This document shows positions 1 through 10,355 of a stretch of 64,000 nucleotides of DNA, in pieces (positions within the stretch are counted from its first letter, which is position 1; every line of letters starts with the position of its first letter). Source of the stretch: Setomelanomma holmii (lineage: Eukaryota > Ascomycota > Dothideomycetes > Pleosporales > Phaeosphaeriaceae); the NCBI GenBank assembly GCA_010015745.1, contig ML978176.1, forward strand, positions 250,400-314,399, written 5' to 3'. Position numbers and translations under genes: made by a program. Under the pieces are notes generated by a model. It did not search any database. It worked only from the letters and a program-made list of their open reading frames with translations, and was not told the origin of the DNA.

Positions 1-2584
1 TGGTAGGCCATCACCTTGCGCATGCGTCGCAGCCAAGAGCGCCTTGTCTACCATATTATGGTATTGATCGTGATCGTAGGACCTGCAGAGAGCGAAAATT
101 GGTGTCTGACCATTCTTGTCCTTCAATCGCCAGGGGAGGAGATGTCCAATGCGATCGAGAAGTCGAGGCTGGTGGAAGAGGTAGTGCGCCATGCATCGGC
201 CTTTCGAGTCTTGCTTAGCAAGATGTTCTCGGAGCTCCTCGGGGCTCGCACAGCTCTCCAAGACATACGTGAGTATCGTATCTGTTGTTTTTGTGTGCGC
301 TAGTTGCACAGCTGCGCTCAAAAGCGTGGTGCCTTCATTGTTACGGTCCTCGAGAACCCATCTGGGCGAGTAGTACTCGTTCAAACTCAAGAGGTATTGC
401 AGCGCTTTGTCTTGCTTGCTCTCGATGGCCATCATTAGTACCGACTCGCCATCATTCCCTTGTGTCATAGTGAGCTTTTCGATCGATATGTCGCCTTCGA
501 TCCCGCTGACCCGCGAGTCGAATGTTGTGCGAGATCTGAAAGAGTGCATCGAGCCACTAGACATGCTCCGAGTGTCCATCGAGACTCTTTTCTTCAGCTT
601 CGGCCGGTCTGGTAATGGTGGTGTCTCTGCCCTCTGGAAGGGAAAGATATGTGCCAAGGGGCCGTCCTCACTCTTGTGTTTATTTCGTGATCGGTTTCGG
701 TTCCTTCTTTGTGGCTCATGGTCGCCATTCATTGTAGTGCCGTCCAATGAGGAGAGATCCGAGTAGCTTGCCGCAAATCTGACGGGTCTATTATTTTCCC
801 GAACATCTTCATCGTCGGAGCTGACATCCATGTTCTCATGGAAAGATCTGTCGGGCTCGAGGATACTTTGCATTATGGCAAGGTCTCCCGATTTAGTAGC
901 TTGCCAAAGCGTCCTGTTTCGCTGACTCGCTCTACGCAAACCGCCCGAGTCTTGGGACAGGTATGACAGGACCGCCTCGAAAGTGCTCAGCGCATATCCC
1001 ATCTCACCACTTTCGACATCATCTATGAAGATAAAGTGGCGCATGTACGACAACCGTGCCTGCAGGTGCCGAACTGGGGCTCGAATAACAACAACTAGCA
1101 GTAGGGATACCAGCGTGTCAGCATTGATTGTTAACAAGGGATCAGGCTTTTCTGATATTTGTTCGCCATTCGTGAGGGTCTTGGATTTGGCTTGGTTTGC
1201 CGCAGTCTCTTCGTCCGGCATGGTCATATGCTTTTGCACCGCCAAGAGTATCTCAAGCATCTCTTGCGGACTGCCGGCGACGCCCATTTTCTTGAACATA
1301 TCCACAGCCTTGGACAAGCGTACTGCCAGCTCTTGCTTGCCTTTGCGACCATGACCTATATCGATGCCAACTTGTGATATGTCGATGTCCATCATTTGCC
1401 GCGTTCGTCGCTCGAGTTCGATGTCCTCTAATCGTCGTATGTCGCATATCCGCGGAAACAGTATCCTGTGATGTACCTGCTCGGCAATGTACCGTTCGAT
1501 CATGCGCTCCACCAATGGTCCAGTGAGATCCGTTGTTGCTCCCAGGAGAGAAAGCTGTTGCTTGTCTACCATTTGGAACAGGTCAATTGCAGCCGTTACC
1601 GCCGTCTCCAACGAGTTGCGCATCTGAACCTCCTCGTCCCCGATCTCTATTTGGGACACGAACCCGTTCGGTCCTGACATGCTGCTATGCATGGACAACG
1701 GTGCAGTCTCGGCCGAGGATACTGAGCCGCGCCGCCGTGAGCTGATGGACCGTCGTGAGCTCACTGAAGCTCGTCGCGAACTCCGTGTCGGAGTCGGCGG
1801 TAGTGGCTTCTCTAGTTCTTTGCCGAACTCTTTGAAAAGTCTTTCCAGTCCTGGCTGCATTTGTCGCGCGATCATAGGGAAATGGTTTAGCAAGTCGCTA
1901 AATGACTTGACTTCCTTCTTCCGCGGCATCGCAGAGCTGGCCGCCGCAGACGAGCCTGACGCACCAGACTGTATCGTAGCCACCTCCTTCTTGACCTGTA
2001 TTATCGCCGGTATGATCGCAGTGGCCTCCCACGTCCCTATGAGCGGTTTCGATACGAAATATACGAGCCATGGCTGTGCGTCGAAGGTGTCGGGGTAGTA
2101 TATGGTGTCATTCAGAAGCTGCGCTTGATTCAGTGATTTGAAGCCTTCGTCCTGTTAGCCGTGGATGGAATCTCGTAAGATGTTGTACACGCGCACCTTT
2201 GTTGCTATACACAAATGCATCTTTCACTATCACCGTCCTGCCGTTTGCCGTCGTGAATTGCTTCGCCTTCCCTCTGGTCTCCCTGAAGCTGCCGGCATTC
2301 TTGGGCTGATTATTTGGGCCCACCCCGCCTGGTACGCGCAGTACATGGCTCGCTAGGAAGTCCTCAGAGCCGCTGAGGTCTGCGTAAGATGTGTTCGTTT
2401 CTTTGTCTCGCGATGTGAGGAGAACTTCGGTCGTTGGGACAAGGAGCACCTATGTAGTTTCAGCTTGCGCGGCCATGAATGTGCCCTTCTTAGGATCGCA
2501 TACGTGGTGTTGGGCCGGGGAGCACTGGCTGGGGAGTGCACTACGGAAGAAGGCCCGTAAGAAGGGATTGAGCACGGGAGGCAT
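1..2584 (-). CDS. VPS9-domain and ankyrin-repeat protein, VARP/Vrl1-like (3' end beyond the window; in-frame TAG at codon 45)
   Basis: Rab5-family guanine-nucleotide exchange factor of the VARP (ANKRD27)/yeast Vrl1 type, expected on endosomes. Exons read 2189-2584 and 1-2151 with a 37-bp intron (2152-2188). The start at 2584 opens with MPPVLNPF, which resembles the conserved N-terminal block of VARP. A Ser/Arg-rich linker follows (about 1690-1800), then a helical segment, then a clear VPS9 core at about 960-1125 (ADTLVSLLLVVVIR, later LSYMRHFIFI and GEMGYALSTFEAVLSY). Ankyrin repeats begin near 905 (LWQATKSGDLAIMQSIL), pass through a disordered insert (about 490-830), and continue to the edge. 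The frame is open over all 2,151 bases of exon 2. Oddity: a TAG at 2450-2452 sits within the conserved N-terminal block. A 54-bp in-phase intron (donor GTATGC) could remove it, but would also delete residues that look conserved. Family call is firm; intactness is not. Confidence 0.85.
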
Positions 2585-3270
2585 TCAATCGACATCAGCT
2601 ATCTTCAGCGGATCGTTCTAGCGTGTGGAGAGCATTAGTGCTCGCGGTGGACGCCGGACGAGCCGGAGGGAGTCGTTGTTTGGCTGTTATCGCAACGGAT
2701 GCCTGGTGCGATGCGTCGGAATGCGGAGGGTGCGGAGATGATATAATGACGAAGGTTGGTGGGTGTTGTCGCAGAGGTCAGGTGACACAATATCCAAGAG
2801 CGCGCGCAATAAGGAGCGTGTTAGGCGGTGACGGCGTATGTTGAGATGAGTGCATAAGATGTCAGTTTGGCTCGTGAAGGTTAACACGCCGCGTCCCTGA
2901 AATGCGAGCCAATGGGTTGCATGCCTGCTTAGTGCCGACGGGACTTTCGTCATCGTTCCGCATCTTCGTGCTTCTCCACACTCCACATGGCCGCTCGTGA
3001 AACATTGGAGATTCGCCGTCGGAACAGTCTAATGACCCCGTGTTGTTCTCAGAAGCTTGCCTTGATACTAGATCGTGCTTCACAGTCCTCATACGTTCGT
3101 GTATCATCGTGTCGAACACATACACCTAATTTATCCATCACTTGCCACACTCGCATTATCACTGCACGGAAAGTATCCATTTGTCAAAACCTTCGACGTT
3201 GTCTGCTCATTGGAGTCAACTGCTTTTGGTATGTATAAACGCTAGATATGTACCAGACAATCCACCCCGA
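2585..3270. other. Intergenic region upstream of the VPS9/ankyrin gene
   Basis: 686 bases between the Vrl1-like start and the 3' end of the FAD-oxidase pseudogene. Short open frames occur on both strands, but none has recognisable protein features, matched splice sites or a neighbour-like composition. It presumably holds the promoter of the leftward gene. Confidence 0.4.
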
Positions 3271-5308
3271 CTAAGTCTTCTTGCACAGCTTCGTCCCGTA
3301 ATCAATCACGCTTCAGTTCTCCGTACCCGGCGCAATCTGTGTATAAAACACACCGTCAGGATCATATTTCTGGCGAATCTGGAGCAGACGCGCATATTTG
3401 GAGCCCCAGTATGCCTGTTGCCAGTTGGGCTCGTATAGATCGCCCTGTCGATGTGTTAGCTTATGTTCACCATGCTGAAGACCAACGACTTACCTCGTTG
3501 ACGTAGCTTGCGCCATTAGGCGAGACATCTCGTAATGCCTTGCCAATGACGTTGGTGTTGAAAGACTCGCGCTCCTTATTGACGGCCCAGCTCTCCGTTC
3601 CGGACATGATCACATTGGTGATGACGAAGGAACTGGCATTGCGCCATGTTGGGTTGATGGCATTATCAGCCTGAGGAACGCCAGGGCCAGGATTGACAAT
3701 GTGGCCTACGTTGAAGCTCAGTTGCGTCGGCTCTGGCATTGCTGCCATGATCAGTGCATCTGCACTCTTGTCACCATTCGCAGTGATGTCGGCCTGCGTG
3801 AACAAACGACCTCCAATGATGGACTGCTGGTTCAGTGGCTCGTCCTCGAACATGTCAAAGTAGAAGTCGAAGAATGTCGGGAATGACTTGGTATGCTTGT
3901 CACAAGGAACCTTAGCAGCGTCGAGTTGATCAAAGAAAGGTTTCAAGACCGTGTTGAGCTTCGCCTCGTCCATATTTGGTCCGACAAACGGTGCAATATG
4001 CAGGCGCTGAGGGCCAGGACCGAGCTCGAAGTACACGAACATCCCATTGTTGGCATAATGGTTGGACAGGTTGTGAAAGATCTTGACGGCCTTGGCAAAG
4101 AGCTCGGTATCGTTGGTGTGGGTTGAGTTGATGTTGACAATAGTGCTTGCAGTCGGAATCTCAGGGAAGGTCTTGACGGTGATTGATGTAACGACGGCGA
4201 AAGAGGATGGGCCGCCGCCTTTGAGAGCCCAGTAGAGATCGGGGTGCTCCTTGGCGTTGGCAGTAACGTATTCTCCTTTGGCGATAATCGTGTCGAAGGA
4301 CAAGACATTGTCTGCACCTATGCCTTAGATACCAGTGAGGGGTCCGTGGCCTCCACTCTGAATGTAACCGCCAGCCCAACCAACAGTCTGTTTCAGGTCA
4401 GCAAAAGTGGTGATTTCTGTAGTGCAATTCTGGACCCACTGGACACTCTCCCCCTACAATGACACGCTTTGGGCTCTGTGCAAGGCCTGACGGAACAGCT
4501 CACGTCCCTGCACACTAGCACCCACAGTAGCGGCCATACCAGTCCAATCACTTGGTCCACCGTACTTCGCGATGAACTTTACATCCTTGAAACTGTGGGT
4601 ATTGACGATGAGGGAGCCGAAACCGGTTGAGCGACCCCTTATGTCTCGTTAGCCATAACAAGCTCTGGCATGAGAAAGCTTCATGCTCACATGCAGTCAT
4701 GACCAGTGTTGCGGATGATCAAACGCAAGTTTCGTTCTCGTGCGAAGTCAACACCCACCTTGATGTGGTCCTTGGTCCTGGCTACGATAACGTAGTTCCC
4801 GTAGAAGCCGCGCGTACAAGGCTCAGACGGATCGGAGGTGGGCAGGCAAGTGTTGTTTGTGCCAAACGGCCACAGGTTCGCAATCGGGTGGTCGGTTCTG
4901 GAAGACTGTCAGCTCGCCAAGTCTTGGAACATGGTCAGTGGAGACATACGGCCACTGCTCGTTACCCCAATTTGCCTGCGTATCTGCACACTTCGCCGCG
5001 TCATATACGCTGGAAGAGTTGCCGAATGTCTTGTGGCAAACCGCACCCGGGGGAACTGCCACTTGGAGTGTGCTATCGACCGTCTTGTTGAGTTTCTCCC
5101 AGTCTTTGTTGGTCGGCCATCGAGAGTTGTCGGTACAACACTACAGAATGTACCGTCAGCATTAATCTCAAGGTAATCCGCTACAGCTGCCGCTTGCCTT
5201 GCATTGGTAGTTCAACCCATCGACCTTTTTTACCTCACCAATCCATTTGGCACCCAGAACACCATTGGCAGCCAGAAGAGCAGGCGCAAGCAAAGAGAAT
5301 CGATTCAT
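3271..5308 (-). pseudogene. Secreted FAD-linked oxidase (berberine-bridge-enzyme type), disabled
   Basis: Family members are secreted flavoproteins oxidising sugars, alkaloids or secondary metabolites. Reconstructed exons are 5198-5308, 4950-5140, 4691-4897 and 4637 downward, with a last intron at 3445-3493. The N-terminus is a signal peptide (MNRFSLLAPALLAANGVLGA), followed by the FAD_binding_4 region with NTGHDCMGRSTG (the His normally bonded to FAD) and GGYIQSGGHGP. The C-terminal BBE domain shows NWQQAYWGSKYARL. Lesions: a one-base frameshift near 4478-4485, TAA at 4325-4327 where the family has an aromatic residue, and TGA at 3313-3315 where Trp is expected, 11 codons before the natural stop at 3271. 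The second FAD-anchoring Cys appears as Ser (VIVGES). Intron 1 (5141-5197) is GC-AG. Several independent lesions make loss of function likely; sequencing error could explain one or two. Confidence 0.8.
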
Positions 5309-6612
5309 CTTGAGCGAGAGACTGGCGGAAAGGAGTGGCCATCCTGCCACGAATGACCACGAACCGCGCCTATATACGCGGCAACCCGCTAACCTCCTCG
5401 AACTATTCCTTTCGCCTTCCACTAGTGCAAGCGGTCAATGCTTCATTAAACATCTTTACTACCCTGCACCACGTTTTCTGAGGCTTCGAAGGAGCCAATG
5501 CGAGTTCGACGTGCCGCGGTAATGTTCACAGCCGTGGGCCCCTTCCAGGTCCGCCTTGCAGGGTCTTCTGGAAAGAGCGTGAACCACGCTGAGGCACGCG
5601 GGAAGAGAGCCGTAAGGAGTGAAAGATGGGTGGAACGAGCGCCAGTCGGTACCGTCCCGCCGGAGAGTAAGTTTGTAGGTTGGAATGCGGGGTGGTGAAT
5701 GAACCGGCTCAGGAAGCGGCTGCGCCGCATGGTACTATCTTGGTCTGTAGGGCCAGCATCTCTCGTCAGATGGAAACGATGTCCAAACTGCACGATATGG
5801 GAGATCTTGCATCGGAGGCATGAATTCACGTCCCCGGACGGCATTCCCTCGTAGCGATGCCTCAGTGGGCTACCGAGACCTTCTAGGGAAGGTGGACATC
5901 TCTTGCCTTCCCCGTCCGGGTAGTTATGAGCAGAATAGGTAGATTGTGAGCTAGGGCCCTGCATGATTTAGTCAAGAATTTGAGAGGCTCTAACATTGAC
6001 CATTGATGCATAGACCAGGTTAGACTCGAATCAAATGCCCAATGACATGCAATCTCGGTGGATGCAAGCGAGAATTGTAATTAATGCGCGCTTGAACATA
6101 AATCGCATGGAGGTCCATTCCTCCGAACTTCTGACGGCGGCATGATCTCTCCGTGTTGCTCAATAGTTCTCTCGGTCATTTGGCGAAGTGGGCACCGTAG
6201 TACTGCTAAAATGTGGGGTCGCTCAGTAAAGTCTGGTAGTCTCCTCCACACCTCGTGCAGAGACCGCATATTCATAGGTCGAGAAACGATATGTCTGGGA
6301 GTTGCAGTCGGCCCTAATCCGAGGTAAGACTCCAGAACGCCACAAATGTCTCGCTCAACAACGTGACTCAACACCACCTAAAGGAGCGGTACGCCATGCC
6401 ACTTGCGAGTTTCTAATATAGGGTCAGAAAACGGCTCGCGGATGGGCAATCGGATCTCAGATGGGCAGCCACCTTGGAGATGGAGCGATGTTCGCAGAGT
6501 TGAAGTTAGAGCATCTCTCGTACTTATGTGGCACTCCGTCAAAGAGCTTCCACCATGAAGATTGGCGTGGCCGAGTGGCAAACACCGTCTTGTTATTGCT
6601 CAATAATGTGGC
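5309..6612. other. Intergenic region, no supported gene
   Basis: 1,304 bases between the oxidase start and the F-box gene stop. A 172-codon frame on the minus strand (5446-5964) and a 98-codon frame (6081-6377) are present, but neither has a recognisable domain, supporting splice structure or convincing start context. Apart from the TATA-like box nothing functional is evident. Confidence 0.4.
5371..5376 (-). promoter_or_regulatory. TATA-like box of the FAD-oxidase pseudogene
   Basis: TATATA lies about 63 bases upstream of the ATG at 5308 (minus strand), inside GC-rich flanks. The position fits a core promoter, so the promoter looks retained although the reading frame is broken. Confidence 0.4.
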
Positions 6613-8571
6613 TCAAACTCGAGCCATTTGGCGATCGAGTTCTCGAAATCGAGGGTCGTGTGCCAACATATCGAGATCAGGGAACTCATCCCGCAGGCGG
6701 CTACGTGTTGTGATAGATGCGTTGATGACGAACGCACCGCTTTCTTCTTGACTTCTTCTCTTTACAAAGAAGATCTGTGGAATGATTTCGAAACTACCGT
6801 CACCAAGCTCTCGTGCGATTTCTTTGTCGAGCTCGGTCGCTTCACCGTGCATACCCCAGATCAAGACGTCCAAGCGAGGAGAGTTTTTATGCGTCTGTTG
6901 AAAGAACATTGTGGCAAATTGTTGCAGATCAGTAACGACCTTATCAGTTGACCGAGCGAATTCGGGTTGCACGGGTTTCGCACGATCTTGATACAGGTGT
7001 ACCAACCTAAGATCGTTGAGTCCTTGCAGCGGTGCCTGTCAACTATTGATCAGCTCTCATACTTCAGCCTCCATGAGTGTTGTGTTACGACTCACAAAAT
7101 AGTGACGGAGCGAATTACACCGCAAACTGGATCCGGTTTTGCGGCTAATCAAACGCTCAGGTGCTTTGAACCCGACTTGCTGCAGGTGTGGGAAGTCGCG
7201 ACATATCCAATCTAACGATTGCCTAGGCAAATAGCCCTGATCGTCGTCGAAAGGGCCTTCTGTTGCTTGTGTGGGCTGGCAATCGTGCCACGACAGCGTG
7301 CGTAGCTTTCCACGAAGAGGCCAAATTAGCACGCCTCTAGCAAGAATCTCCTCATCAGCAGGACGAGACGGTGACCGCATGCGAAGATGACTCAGCATGC
7401 ACAAACTGAGCCTGAGGTGCTTCAGCCTAGCGTTTCGTCTGAAAAAATCCTGAAGTACATGCTCGGTTGTTATCATGTCTCGCGTACTGCATTCGAAGTG
7501 CGTCAGATGGGTGAGCTCGGGAGCGAGTGCAATGTTTTCGAGGAGAAGCCAGAGGTTGCAATCGAAAAGAGAAAGTTGCGTCAACGCTGATAGGTCAAAC
7601 AGCTTCGGAACTGCGCGTGTGAACGAAACTGGCATGCAACCCGAGAGGTGAAGACTCTGCGCACGAGTCTTGTGGCCATCCAGGTAGTTGATCTTGTTCT
7701 GCGTCCAGTACTCAACAACCTCCTGGGTCCAGCCACCCCAGAAAATCAGCGAGAGTGACACGAGAAATGGTAGTCTTTTGGTGAACTCTTCGAAAATGTG
7801 ACACTTGTGCGTTGGAAGATAGAAGTGAGCGCTGACGGAGCGCAATGACTTCTGGGTTAGGAGTGAAGGATCGCATTGCTCGATGTGCAAGTTCTGAATC
7901 GACTGTTGATGTTGGCTGAAATACTTCAAAAACTCATCACCGAGTTTGAAGTGAGATATGCACCTAGTTTTATGTTTCAGCGGTGACGGACGTAAAGTAT
8001 AACCCGTGAACGGTGCGCAGCAAGCTCCGACCGCTTGTGCACGCAGTGTCGACGGCATTAGCTTTAATGGGCGTGTCTCTTCAACCTGAATTGATGACAT
8101 ACCGGAAAGTAGTGAGCTTGTTGTCAGGGAACGCTTGCAGTATGCGTAGAACTGTCAACTGCCTCTTACATAAATCGGCCGCGGAATTCAGGGTAGCGCC
8201 TGTGCTGTTCGTATCGAAGTCACTCGATTCTTTCAAATCTTCGCTATCAAATAGATTCAAATCTCGTGTATGCCGTAAATGCTTACGGGCACCATGTTGA
8301 AGACATTGCTCAAATTGCGGTAGCTTGCCTCTGGCCAGGCAGATGTCGAGGATGACGGTGGTGTACAAATATCCCGTGGCAACAGAGTTCCAGTCCCTTG
8401 AAGCTAGACAGAGTGCTTTGAGATCGGAAGGAAGCGTAATCTGCGCCTGATATCAGCTTGACCATGCTGAGTGAAGCGGCCGAGGCATGAGCTTACGTGC
8501 TCGAGAACCAGTCTCTTTACATCTTCGACGAGGTCTATTGGAGGCTGCAAGTCGTGCATTGTCACCTGCAT
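6613..8571 (-). CDS. F-box/leucine-rich-repeat-like protein
   Basis: Four exons (8497-8571, 8103-8440, 7096-7963, 6613-7035) give 567 residues with all phases consistent. Introns are 8441-8496, 7964-8102 and 7036-7095, with canonical GTAAGC, GTATGT and GTGAGT donors. The N-terminus runs LEH-ITLPSDLKALCLASRDWNSVATGYLYTTVIL across exons 1-2, which matches fungal F-box-type proteins where a degenerate F-box is followed by an (L/H)LY(R/T)x(I/V)xL strand. The middle (about residues 140-430) has repeated LxxLxLxxC elements such as THLTHFECS and KHLRLSLC, typical of an LRR horseshoe. Such proteins usually recruit substrates to SCF ubiquitin ligases, but no substrate can be inferred. The start at 8571 gives a very short first exon; a second Met at 8559 is possible. 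Confidence 0.7.
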
Positions 8572-8903
8572 GCCTTTTGAAACGTGCTTGCAGTTGAAGA
8601 TTCGTCCATGTGAGATGGTGTTTGTGTCCTGAAGGTTGGCAGGTTGGGAGCTAATTTCCCCACTTTGATCTTGGGCAGCTGCCCTGGAATACCCCAGTAG
8701 TTCTTTCCCAGTCAGCCTTGCAAACCCACACCAATGATACACGCATCATACACTACCTCACGGCCTCTCTTCCCGGCCAGGTATTACAATCTGCTGTGTA
8801 GTATTCAATCTTGGTGCCGTTGTAAGAGAAGTGAGACAGAAGAACAAGTCGGGTATAAACATTGGGCATATCGAAGTGTAGGCATCGAAATGGTGCGGCT
8901 TTT
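8572..8903. other. Short intergenic region
   Basis: 332 bases between the F-box-like gene start and the TSC10 stop, both genes reading leftward. It contains the F-box-like gene promoter and the TSC10 3' UTR. No further gene is supported. Confidence 0.4.
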
Positions 8904-10059
8904 CTACTGTGCATTCTTACGAAACGCCGGCATGCCGTTCTTCTTTCCCCAATTCCACACTTTTCCATTCAAGTCTGGGACCATGATTAACCAGATGATG
9001 GTTGTTATCCATGCGCCAAGCGTATCCAGCACGATATTGTCCCGCTGACTGCTGCCCATAGAGCCCCATCTCAGCAATCTTACGATGTAATTGGTAGGCG
9101 TCATGAAGTTACCAGCTTCCAGCCCTTGCAAAGCTGCAGTTGCAGCCTCGAGTTCCGTCTGCTTCGGATCTGAAGCCTCAAGTTCGCGGGTGACTGGGTG
9201 TTTGGTCTTCTCTTCATTGTCGAAGCCGGGAGACAAGATGGTACCGGGGAAGATGATGTGGATGTTTACGTCGAAAGGTGCAGGCTGTTTACCTGTTGTG
9301 GATGTCTTTGAGCGCCGCGCAGCATTGTAGAGCTGCACTTCAGAGCGTAAACCGTCGGCAAGTGATCGAAGGGCAGCCTTTGCTGGTGCATAAGGGGTGT
9401 ATCCTACCAGACCCACAAAGGCGACTGCGGAGGATGTGATAATGAACTGACGAGGTGGCTCAGACGTGGAACCTTTCTCGTGCGCTGTGTACGGTGTTTC
9501 GGGGTACCACCACGCTTTCAGTGTCTTGTGTGCAAGGTAGGCAGACGCAAAGTAATTGAGATCCATTTGCTTCCTCAGAGTCTCTGTACTGGTCTCGATG
9601 AAGAGTCCAGGCGTCGATGATCCCGCGACTGTCCACACAATCTCAGGCATGCGACCATTGTTCCAGGCAGTAGCTTCAGCTATAATGCGCGCATTTTCTG
9701 AATCTGACGCTACGTCAGCGGAAATATAGGTGAAGCGCTGAATCGAAGGGTTCTTCGCATGCGCGCGAGCGTGTTCGACGGCGGCTTCGAGGTTCTTGAC
9801 TGTTCGAGCGACGAGAATAAGGTTTGCGCCGCGAGCAGAGAGGAGACGTGCGATTTCTTTGCCCATGCCCTGGGACGAGCCAGTAAGGAGGACCGTCTGA
9901 ACATGTCAGCGCAAGGCATCGCAATGGAGATACCACACTAACCTTTCCCTCCACAGGGAATTGGTTGCCTTTCCAGAATGCAAAACCCATGATGTCTGCG
10001 CTCAAGATTCCGACGAGGATGAGTAGGAACACAGTCGCACCCAGGAGCAATTGGGACAT
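8904..10059 (-). CDS. TSC10: 3-ketodihydrosphingosine reductase
   Basis: NADPH-dependent short-chain dehydrogenase of the ER that reduces 3-ketodihydrosphingosine to dihydrosphingosine, the second step of sphingolipid synthesis. Exons 9943-10059 and 8904-9896 flank a 46-bp intron (9897-9942) and encode 369 residues. An N-terminal hydrophobic helix (MSQLLLGATVFLLILVGIL) precedes the nucleotide-binding motif TGSSQGMG (44-51). The catalytic Ser lies in IITSSA (about 194) and the Tyr/Lys pair in YAPAK (208 and 212). The C-terminus holds a hydrophobic segment (LDTLGAWITTIIWLIMVP) and ends GKKNGMPAFRKNAQ, as in fungal Tsc10. All catalytic residues are present. The gene is head-to-head with SAS10. 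Confidence 0.93.
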
Positions 10060-10355
10060 TGGAGATTTGGTCTCTGAGCATGAGACACCCTTTCTATCTG
10101 TGATCTTTTCCAGATTATGTGATCAGGGATGTATGGCCTGAATGTTGCCTGTATGGGGCATCAGCACTACGCCTTCCATGCGAGCTGCGTGAGCATTCCG
10201 AACAAAAGGAAGCTGATCCTTGCTCGTGGCGGTCGGGGTTACTGGCGAGCGATTGGTCAAGCATATCTTAGCGCGCTCCACCGGCGGGCTTTCGAAAAGT
10301 TCGAGCGCAACCACGTCGGGTTTCATTCACATCACCAGCCACAATATTCGCGAAG
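10060..10355. promoter_or_regulatory. Shared promoter between TSC10 and SAS10/UTP3
   Basis: 296 bases separate the divergent start codons at 10059 (minus) and 10356 (plus). No other gene fits. The spacing implies a bidirectional promoter for two growth-related genes; no specific factor site was assigned. Confidence 0.5.

Noticed and set aside
2450..2503. 54-bp in-phase intron as the sole explanation for the Vrl1-like TAG
   Set aside because: Donor and acceptor are acceptable, but removal would delete a block that resembles the conserved VARP N-terminus; kept only as an alternative.
4385..4470. Treating the oxidase frameshift as an intron starting GTGTCATTG
   Set aside because: It would remove the conserved VIVG-E block that is readable in the other frame and aligns directly before TVGWAGGYIQ, so a frameshift fits better; it would also not cure the TAA and TGA.
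5446..5964. 172-codon open frame on the minus strand
   Set aside because: No domain, no signal peptide or helix pattern, and it overlaps the likely promoter of the oxidase locus.
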